Program-made: the position numbers and the translations under genes
NCBI GenBank assembly: GCA_012800885.1
Contig: JAAZIL010000081.1
Span: 1-13,016 of the forward strand
Direction of reading: 5' to 3'
DNA length: 13,016 nucleotides
Origin: Candidatus Dojkabacteria bacterium
Lineage (GTDB): Bacteria; Patescibacteriota; Dojkabacteria; SC72
The notes under the pieces: generated by a model
Databases searched by the model: none
Told to the model about the DNA's origin: nothing
What the model saw: only the letters and a program-made list of their open reading frames with translations
In this document: piece by piece, positions 7,214-13,016 of the stretch
Numbering within the stretch: position 1 is the first letter of the stretch
How the letters are laid out: each line of letters starts with the position of its first letter

Positions 7214-9946
7214 ATGTCAAAAACTAAAAATTGGGAATTACATAAACCTAACTTGGAGTTTATTTCAGAACTACCTATCAAATCCTCTGCATGGTCTGGT
7301 CACTATTTCTTTGCATATGATCTTGTAGCAAATATCAAACCTAAAGTAATTGTTGAACTTGGTACGCACAAAGGTAACTCACTCTTTTCTTTTGCACAAG
7401 CAATAAAGGATCTTAACCTTAAAACTGAACTACACGCAATAGACACATGGGAAGGAGATGAACATGCAGGATACTATAAAGAAGATGTATACGAGAAATT
7501 CTTAAAAATAAAAGAGAAATATTATAAAGATGTAAATATAATTCCACATAAGATGTACTTTGATGAAGCGGTAGATAATTTTAAAAATAATAGTATAGAT
7601 ATATTACATATAGATGGATTACATACATATGAAGCAGTTAAACATGACTATGAGAATTGGTTACCTAAAGTAAACAAGAAGACAGGTATTATACTCTTAC
7701 ATGATGTATGTGAAAAAAGAGATGATTTTGGAGTATATAAATTATGGGATGAGCTAAAAAAACAGTTTAAAAATACACTTACATTTGAACATTATCACGG
7801 ATTAGGAGTACTCTTTTTAGGAGATATGCCCGCTAAAAAGAGGAATTTATTAGAAGATTTTCTAATTCCATTTTACCAAAATAAATCTAAAATAGAGGAT
7901 CAGGCTACTGAAATAACTGACAAAGAAAAACATATTACAAATTTAGAAGAAGTAAAAAACACTCTAGTAGAAGAAAAAAACAGATTAGAGATAGTAAATA
8001 ATAATTTAGAAGAAGAGAAAAAGAAGATAGAAGAAGAAAAGAATGCTTTAATACCAGATGCATTAGAATTTAGAGAGTTTAAAGAAACAAAGATATGGAA
8101 AGGGTTAAGCATGTATAGAAAAATAAAGAAATATACAAAGAACTTCTTTATCAATATCTATAGAGATGGACCAATAACAACATTTAAAAGAATATTTAAG
8201 AGGATATGTCAAATTGTTAGATATAGAAAAGAGAAAAGAATAGATAAAAATAGATATAAGTATTGGGTTAAGAAGAATAAAATAACAAATGTAAGAAGAA
8301 AAGAAATAAAAAAAGAATTAGAGAATCTTGTATACAAACCTCTAATAAGTATAGTGATGCCTGTATATAATGTTGATATTAAGTGGATAAAAGAGGCAAT
8401 TGAATCTATAACGAAACAGATATACACCAATTGGGAACTGTGCATAGCAGATGACGCATCTACAAATACTGAATTAATAGAATATCTTAAAACTATCTCT
8501 AACCACCCTAAAATAAAAGTAGCATTTAGAGAAAAAAATGGGCATATATCTGAAGCATCTAATTCTGCTCTTGAATTAGCTACAGGTGAATTTGTAGCTT
8601 TAATGGATAATGATGACATAATATATCCCCATGCTCTTGCCGAGGTAGTTAAAGTATTAAATAAAAAGAAAGATACTGATTTAATATATTCTGATGAAGA
8701 TAAATTAACAATGAAAGGAGAAAGAGTAGAACCCTTCTTTAAACCTGACTGGTCCCCAGACCTATTTATGTCTACTAACTATCTCTGTCATCTTACTGTA
8801 ATTAGAAAGAAGCTTATAGACAGAGTTAAAGGATTTAGAAAAGGATATGAAGGCTCTCAAGATTATGATCTATTCTTAAGAATTACAGAGAAAACAAATA
8901 ATATAGAACACATACCCGATATACTCTACTCTTGGAGAAGGATCCCTGGATCTACTGCTGCAGTATATGACAATAAAGGGTATGCAAACAAAACATCTAT
9001 TAAAGCATTAAAGGATGCTGTTAAGAGAAGAAATCTAGATGCGACCGTACATAAAGGGTTGTTCCCTGGATCTTTTAGAGTTAAGTATAATATTAAGGAT
9101 AATCCATTAGTAAGTATATTAATACCTACAAAGGATAAGTATGAGTACATTGAAAGATGTATCTCATCTCTTTTAGAAAGAACTACATACAACAATTATG
9201 AGGTATTAATAATAGATACGGGTAGTACAGAGAAAGAAACGTTAAACTATTACAAAACATTAAAAGATATTCCTAAGATTAGATTCTTATACTGGAAAAA
9301 GAAGTTCAATTACTCAGCTGTAAATAATTTTGGTGTTAAATATTCAAAAGGAGAGTACATATTACTTCTTAATAATGATACTGAAGTAATTACCCCTGAT
9401 TGGATAGAAGGTATGTTAGAACACGCTCAAAGAGAAGAGATTGGTGCCGTAGGTGTTAAATTATATTATCCAAATAATACTATACAACATGCAGGGGTGG
9501 TTCTAGGTATTGGAGGATCTAACAAAGAAGAGAGCATAGCTGCACATATAATGAGTGGATTCTCTAGAGAAATAATTGGAATCCCTTATGCAAGAGATCT
9601 AATTAGGAATTATTCTGCTGTAACAGCGGCTTGTTTAATGATTAGCAGAGAGAAATACGAAAAAATTGGAAAGCTCAATGAAAAATTACGAATTGCCTTC
9701 AATGATGTGGATTTTAATTTAAAGTTAATGGAAGAGGGATATAATAATATCTTTACTCCTTATGTAGAATTGTATCATCATGAGTCCATATCTGTAGGGA
9801 AACCACAACTTGGAACACGAGATATGGAAGAATTTAAAAAAGAAATTAATTATATGAAGAAAAAATGGAATAAATATATAATTAATGATCCTTTTTATAA
9901 CCGTAATTTAACTTGGAAAAACCTAAATTGCGATATTCGGGCATAA
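7214..9946 (+). CDS. Methyltransferase / coiled-coil / double GT2 glycosyltransferase
   Basis: This large modular cytoplasmic protein has 910 aa. Residues about 25-205 form a class I methyltransferase: motif I VELGTHKGNS (47-56), AIDTWEGDE (75-83), DILHIDGLHTYE (129-140) and LLHDV (161-165). Residues about 225-280 are a Lys/Glu-rich coiled coil. Residues 370-625 are a first GT2 domain: SIVMPVYN (379-386), ADDAS (412-416), the DxD-like MDNDD (464-468) and GSQDYDLFLR (547-556). Residues 630-900 are a second GT2 domain of the rhamnosyltransferase/O-antigen type: SILIPTKD (634-641), LLNNDTEV (718-725) and AFNDVDF (828-834). It probably transfers two sugars to a growing glycan and methylates one, possibly as a chain-length or capping module; this is inference. 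The upstream rml genes make rhamnose a sensible donor. There is no Shine-Dalgarno sequence. Arg codon use changes abruptly near residue 815. Confidence 0.9.
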   Translation: MSKTKNWELHKPNLEFISELPIKSSAWSGHYFFAYDLVANIKPKVIVELGTHKGNSLFSFAQAIKDLNLKTELHAIDTWEGDEHAGYYKEDVYEKFLKIKEKYYKDVNIIPHKMYFDEAVDNFKNNSIDILHIDGLHTYEAVKHDYENWLPKVNKKTGIILLHDVCEKRDDFGVYKLWDELKKQFKNTLTFEHYHGLGVLFLGDMPAKKRNLLEDFLIPFYQNKSKIEDQATEITDKEKHITNLEEVKNTLVEEKNRLEIVNNNLEEEKKKIEEEKNALIPDALEFREFKETKIWKGLSMYRKIKKYTKNFFINIYRDGPITTFKRIFKRICQIVRYRKEKRIDKNRYKYWVKKNKITNVRRKEIKKELENLVYKPLISIVMPVYNVDIKWIKEAIESITKQIYTNWELCIADDASTNTELIEYLKTISNHPKIKVAFREKNGHISEASNSALELATGEFVALMDNDDIIYPHALAEVVKVLNKKKDTDLIYSDEDKLTMKGERVEPFFKPDWSPDLFMSTNYLCHLTVIRKKLIDRVKGFRKGYEGSQDYDLFLRITEKTNNIEHIPDILYSWRRIPGSTAAVYDNKGYANKTSIKALKDAVKRRNLDATVHKGLFPGSFRVKYNIKDNPLVSILIPTKDKYEYIERCISSLLERTTYNNYEVLIIDTGSTEKETLNYYKTLKDIPKIRFLYWKKKFNYSAVNNFGVKYSKGEYILLLNNDTEVITPDWIEGMLEHAQREEIGAVGVKLYYPNNTIQHAGVVLGIGGSNKEESIAAHIMSGFSREIIGIPYARDLIRNYSAVTAACLMISREKYEKIGKLNEKLRIAFNDVDFNLKLMEEGYNNIFTPYVELYHHESISVGKPQLGTRDMEEFKKEINYMKKKWNKYIINDPFYNRNLTWKNLNCDIRA

Positions 9947-11871
9947 AATCATCAAAAAGAAATAAGTCTATTTGGATTCGAACCATTCTTGGTCTCTTAT
10001 TATTAACCCTATCTTCCTATCTTATAGGCTTTCTTATAACTAATAAGGGTGTCTTAAAACTTCCTTTATCCGAAAGGATATTGCAAGAGATTGATATCTC
10101 TGAAGATAATATAACTTACAAAAACTTTACGCTCGAAAACAATAAGTTTAAAGCAATTCAAGAAAACCCTTCAATAATTATTGATTTACAAGGGAGATAT
10201 GTAGAAAAATTTAATTACAAATATGAAATTGATGATAATGTCGATGTAGAAGTAGTCTTAATAGAGCGAAATGCTTATGGTGATCCTCAGGAAGTGACCT
10301 CCTCTGATAGACTTCTAACTGACATAAACATATCCTCTCAATCAATAAGGAATTATGTCTATACCATAGAACTTAAATTCCAGAGTAACGAACTTGTCAT
10401 TCATGATCTTCAAATTGATAATAGAACCAAATTAAACTCATATTTGTTTCTAATCATTTTTATAACAGGATTAATAATATTAATATCATTCTTATTTCGG
10501 AAGCAGATATTTAAAAAGACAGAGAACGTTTTTCTGTTAGTCGCCACTACTACTGGACTTCTATTTATCCTTTTATTACCAAATCGTTTAGGTTTATCAT
10601 GGGATGATCAAATCCATTTTCAATATATATATAGCTTGTCCCAAAAAGGTATGGTCAAATGGACTCAATCTCCATTCCATCTCATCGACAGGGTCTCCAC
10701 AAATAACTTCTCGTTTCTTAACACGCCAGAAGAACGAGCAGAAGCAAGAAAGTTTTTAAATACTAACCACGACTATTCTAAAGCTGTAGCTGTTTTAGAA
10801 AAGAAAAACTTTTTCGATTACACTAAATTAGCATATTACCCACTAGCTCTTACCTTTAGAACTGCAGACTCTCTCGGCTTACCGTTCACAATTTCACTTG
10901 TACTCTCTAAATTAGCTAATCTCCTCATATATGTAATTACCATATACTTTGCAATAAAAATTACTCCTATATTTAAAAAAGGTTTTACTTATATAGCTTT
11001 ACTTCCAGGACCTATGTTTTTAGCTACACAGTTTTCATGTGATCCTTTAATCACGGCCTTCTTTTTCCTTGCAATTGCAGTTCTATTAAAAATGATACTA
11101 GAAGAAAAACCTGTCACTTGGAGAGAACTACTCCTATTCATTGTGTCTATAGTAATCGCAGCATCACCAAAAGGAGTATATATTATTTCCCTGTTATTGC
11201 TACCTCTTTTGCCAAGGGAGAAATTCAAAGACAACAAACAAAGAAATTGGATAAGTATCATAGTTGTTATTGTATTCCTTTTAGTCCTTTCTTCTTTTTT
11301 GCTACCCAGAATATCAGGTTCTACTCCTTTTACCGATACGCGTGGTGGAGATACTGATTCTATAAAACAGATACTTCTAATAAAAGAGCAACCTCTCTCA
11401 TTTCTAAGAATATTCTCAAAGAATATGTTTACTGAGTTTTCCTACAAGTTTATTGGAATTGGGACAATTGGCCATTTCGCATATGTAGGAGCCATAACTT
11501 CATTTAACTTATATTACTTATCTCTGTTCTTCCTGAGTTTCTTTGTTATTACTGATACTTACAATCAGGATTCTCAAAAGCATATCCCTATTAAAATAAA
11601 GGTCGCAATGGTCTTTGTAATACTAAGTATAATCTCTTCTATCTGGGCAATTTTGTATCTAAGTTTTACACCAACAAGAGAAACTACTATTAATGGAGTA
11701 CAAGGAAGATATTTTATTCCGTTATTGCCTCTACTTTTTCTTATAATCAATTCTTATTATATAAAAACAAAAATACCAGAAAAAACTTATAATTGGATAT
11801 TATTGATTTCTACTACTTTTTTACTTATTGGAAGCATTAGTACAATGATTCTAAGACCTTATTGTTTTTAA
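9913..11871 (+). CDS. DUF2142 multi-pass membrane protein (GT-C-like)
   Basis: The 652-aa integral membrane protein matches DUF2142, a family of GT-C-like membrane proteins found in polysaccharide loci. It has TM1 at about 22-43, then an outside domain of about 130 residues, then TM2 (176-195) and TM3 (206-222), and roughly eight more segments. Family landmarks are SWDDQIHF (229-236, the acidic loop after TM3), the AASPKGVYIISLLLL segment, and GVQGRYF before the last two TMs. It may transfer a sugar from a lipid-phosphate donor on the outer face, which is inferred from the family. No ATG is available near the N-terminus. TTG at 9913 overlaps the upstream gene by 34 nt; TTG at 9928 would overlap by 19 nt. 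Neither has a Shine-Dalgarno sequence. About 7 of 24 Arg codons are CGN, unlike its neighbours. Confidence 0.82.
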   Translation: MEKPKLRYSGIKSSKRNKSIWIRTILGLLLLTLSSYLIGFLITNKGVLKLPLSERILQEIDISEDNITYKNFTLENNKFKAIQENPSIIIDLQGRYVEKFNYKYEIDDNVDVEVVLIERNAYGDPQEVTSSDRLLTDINISSQSIRNYVYTIELKFQSNELVIHDLQIDNRTKLNSYLFLIIFITGLIILISFLFRKQIFKKTENVFLLVATTTGLLFILLLPNRLGLSWDDQIHFQYIYSLSQKGMVKWTQSPFHLIDRVSTNNFSFLNTPEERAEARKFLNTNHDYSKAVAVLEKKNFFDYTKLAYYPLALTFRTADSLGLPFTISLVLSKLANLLIYVITIYFAIKITPIFKKGFTYIALLPGPMFLATQFSCDPLITAFFFLAIAVLLKMILEEKPVTWRELLLFIVSIVIAASPKGVYIISLLLLPLLPREKFKDNKQRNWISIIVVIVFLLVLSSFLLPRISGSTPFTDTRGGDTDSIKQILLIKEQPLSFLRIFSKNMFTEFSYKFIGIGTIGHFAYVGAITSFNLYYLSLFFLSFFVITDTYNQDSQKHIPIKIKVAMVFVILSIISSIWAILYLSFTPTRETTINGVQGRYFIPLLPLLFLIINSYYIKTKIPEKTYNWILLISTTFLLIGSISTMILRPYCF

Positions 11872-11886
11872 TTAAAAGGTTCTTTA

Positions 11887-11915
11887 TTGTCTTTAATGGA
11901 GTATTTAAATATAAT
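11887..11915 (+). promoter_or_regulatory. Sigma70-like promoter for the GT2/DUF2304 group
   Basis: TTGTCT (11887-11892, four of six matches to TTGACA) is followed by a 17-nt spacer and a perfect TATAAT (11910-11915). Transcription would begin near 11922, about 9 nt before the ATG at 11931. This gives a nearly leaderless mRNA and agrees with the lack of a Shine-Dalgarno sequence. It lies just after the DUF2142 stop. Confidence 0.55.
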
Positions 11916-11930
11916 TACATAATAAATACT

Positions 11931-12614
11931 ATGCATAAATCCAATACATACATAACAATCCCTCTCTACAATGATGAGAAGATGATTCTTAAAGTAATAA
12001 AAGACTTAAATAAGAAAGGATATAACAATATTGTAGTAGTAGATGATGGAAGTAAGGATAATGGCTATGAGGTAGTAAAAGAGAATACCAATGCCATAGT
12101 AACAAAACATATAATAAACAGAGGACAAGGAGCAGCTCTACAAACAGGTATGGAGATAGCAATAGAGAAAAGAGCTAAATATATTGTACATTTTGATTCT
12201 GATGGACAACATGATGTAAAAGATTTAGATAATATGCTTAATACATTGATTGATGGTAAATATGACATAGTATTAGGTTCTAGATTTCTTAAAGAGAATA
12301 AAATACCTCTTAAAAAGAGAATAGTATTGAGATTAGGAATACTATTTACTTACATACTATCAAGAATATGGTTAACAGATGTACATAATGGATTAAGAGC
12401 AATGACTGTAGAAACAGCAAAGAAATTAGATATACAACATGATCGTATGGAGCATGCATCAGAGATATTAGATAAGATAAAGATACTAAATCTTAAATAC
12501 AAAGAAGTACCAGTTACTATACACTATACAGAGTACTCACAATCTAAAGGACAGAGTGTATTTAATAGTATAAATATTGCATTCAAATTAATTTCTTCTA
12601 AACTAAAAGAATGA
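11931..12614 (+). CDS. GT2 glycosyltransferase, DPM1/polyprenyl-phosphate sugar type
   Basis: This GT2 enzyme resembles dolichol- or polyprenyl-phosphate mannosyltransferases, which load a sugar from a nucleotide donor onto a lipid phosphate on the inner membrane face. I start it at the ATG 11931 (227 aa), since MHKSNTYITIPLYND begins right at the family's first strand; the frame can be extended to a TTG at 11862 with an atypical N-terminus. Motifs are ITIPLYND (8-15), VVVDDGS (D38, D39), NRGQGAALQTG (63-73), the metal-binding FDSDGQHD (D89, D91), LGSRF, and DVHNGLRAM. I see no strong C-terminal TM pair, so it is of the short type. It is followed with a 4-nt overlap by a DUF2304 gene, a frequent partner, and a lipid-linked product could feed the DUF2142 protein. 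Arg codons return to AGA, with one CGT. Confidence 0.9.
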   Translation: MHKSNTYITIPLYNDEKMILKVIKDLNKKGYNNIVVVDDGSKDNGYEVVKENTNAIVTKHIINRGQGAALQTGMEIAIEKRAKYIVHFDSDGQHDVKDLDNMLNTLIDGKYDIVLGSRFLKENKIPLKKRIVLRLGILFTYILSRIWLTDVHNGLRAMTVETAKKLDIQHDRMEHASEILDKIKILNLKYKEVPVTIHYTEYSQSKGQSVFNSINIAFKLISSKLKE

Positions 12615-12940
12615 TAATACAATACATAGCAACAGGGATAATACTTATAATATTTGGACAACTAGCATTTAAAGTTATCAGAGATAAAGCCTCTTTTGTT
12701 AAAATACTCTTTTGGTTATCATTTTGGAGTATAGCACTTGTATTAATCTGGTTACCTAAAGAAATATTCGATTCATTGGGAGACATTGTAGGAGTAGGTA
12801 GGGGAATTGATGCTTTAGTATATCTTTCTATTATTATTCTGTTTTATACTAATTTAAGATTAAATAGTAGATTAGATAAATTAGAAAAAAATATTACAAA
12901 ATTAGTTAGAGAGATTGCAAAAAGTAATGCAAAAAAATAA
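12611..12940 (+). CDS. DUF2304 small membrane protein
   Basis: The 109-aa protein has the DUF2304 layout: TM1 about 3-21, a short basic loop (KVIRDKASF), TM2 about 32-48 with the conserved WLPKEIF just after it, TM3 about 68-84, and a charged helical tail (residues 84-105, likely coiled coil). Its ATG overlaps the TGA of the preceding GT2 (ATGA), so the two are probably translationally coupled. DUF2304 genes commonly sit beside GT2 enzymes of the polyprenyl-phosphate type, and the protein may anchor or aid that enzyme at the membrane. Its biochemical role is unknown. The next GT2 gene starts inside its last codons. Confidence 0.87.
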   Translation: MIIQYIATGIILIIFGQLAFKVIRDKASFVKILFWLSFWSIALVLIWLPKEIFDSLGDIVGVGRGIDALVYLSIIILFYTNLRLNSRLDKLEKNITKLVREIAKSNAKK

Positions 12941-13016
12941 CCCTTTGGTATCTATACTTATACCAACATATAATTCGGAAAACTTCATAAAAGAAACTTT
13001 AGATAGTGTCTTAAAC
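12927..13016 (+). CDS. GT2 glycosyltransferase (partial, N-terminus only)
   Basis: The ATG at 12927 opens a frame that runs to the window edge (30 codons). It begins MQKNNPLVSILIPTYNSENF, the classic first strand and loop of a GT2 family domain, followed by a typical LDSVLN helix end. It overlaps the DUF2304 gene by 14 nt in a different frame. There is no Shine-Dalgarno sequence. Acceptor and donor cannot be told from this fragment. Confidence 0.85.
   Translation, partial: MQKNNPLVSILIPTYNSENFIKETLDSVLN

Noticed and set aside
7900..8154. Minus-strand Phe/Ser-rich open frame
   Set aside because: It is the antisense of the Lys/Glu-rich coiled coil and reflects that low-complexity sequence.
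11862..11930. TTG-started extension of the DPM1-like GT2 (23 extra residues)
   Set aside because: The extension overlaps the upstream gene and the candidate promoter, and the family motif begins right after the ATG at 11931.
12608..12617. TGA followed at once by TAA, as a hint that TGA is read as an amino acid
   Set aside because: The TGA is part of an ATGA overlap with a good DUF2304 start, and all long frames are consistent with the standard code.
1..13016. Archaeal origin, suggested by the long-form RmlA and weak Shine-Dalgarno use
   Set aside because: TATAAT boxes with sigma70-like spacing, DUF2142, DUF2304 and TupA-like genes fit a bacterium better.

Overview
The window is an AT-rich bacterial surface-polysaccharide (O-antigen, exopolysaccharide or cell-wall glycan) locus, built as two divergent blocks around an intergenic region at about 4719-4855. 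The left block, on the minus strand, holds the four genes of dTDP-L-rhamnose synthesis. The right block, mostly on the plus strand, holds glycan assembly and modification genes. A bacterial host fits the sigma70-like boxes (TATAAT at 11910-11915 and, on the minus strand, at 4751-4756). Nearly all Arg codons are AGA, Shine-Dalgarno sequences are almost absent, and the rmlA is of the long form. An AT-rich Patescibacteria/CPR-type bacterium is possible, but that is inference and weakly supported. TGA reads as an ordinary stop.

Left block (right to left): rmlB (4718-3702), an AAA_14/DUF4143 ATPase (2416-3549/3588), rmlA long form (1315-2403), rmlC (712-1269) and rmlD (1-693, cut by the window edge). 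Together the rml genes convert glucose-1-phosphate and dTTP to dTDP-L-rhamnose. The ATPase is foreign to that pathway and splits rmlB from rmlACD. Its upstream region carries an array of 32-bp repeat units (3557-3697) with a palindromic TTAGGCCTAA core, which begins 4 nt after the rmlB stop.

Right block: a TupA-like ATP-grasp/methyltransferase fusion (4856-6445); a terminator-like hairpin; a convergent DUF616 glycosyltransferase-like gene that lacks a standard start codon (6497-~7117, minus); a 910-aa protein joining a methyltransferase, a coiled coil and two GT2 domains (7214-9946); a DUF2142 multi-pass membrane protein (9913-11871); a DPM1-like GT2 (11931-12614) with its own good promoter; a DUF2304 small membrane protein (12611-12940); and the first 30 codons of another GT2 (12927 to the window end). 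Several plus-strand genes overlap, as in translationally coupled operons.

The rml block probably supplies activated rhamnose, the GT2/DUF616/DUF2142 proteins build the glycan, and the methyltransferase and ATP-grasp domains cap or decorate it. The observations most worth checking are the helically phased repeat array in front of the ATPase, a sharp switch in Arg codon use inside the 910-aa gene (about nt 9650-9690) that suggests a recombination junction, the DUF616 gene without a canonical start, and the two unusual domain fusions.
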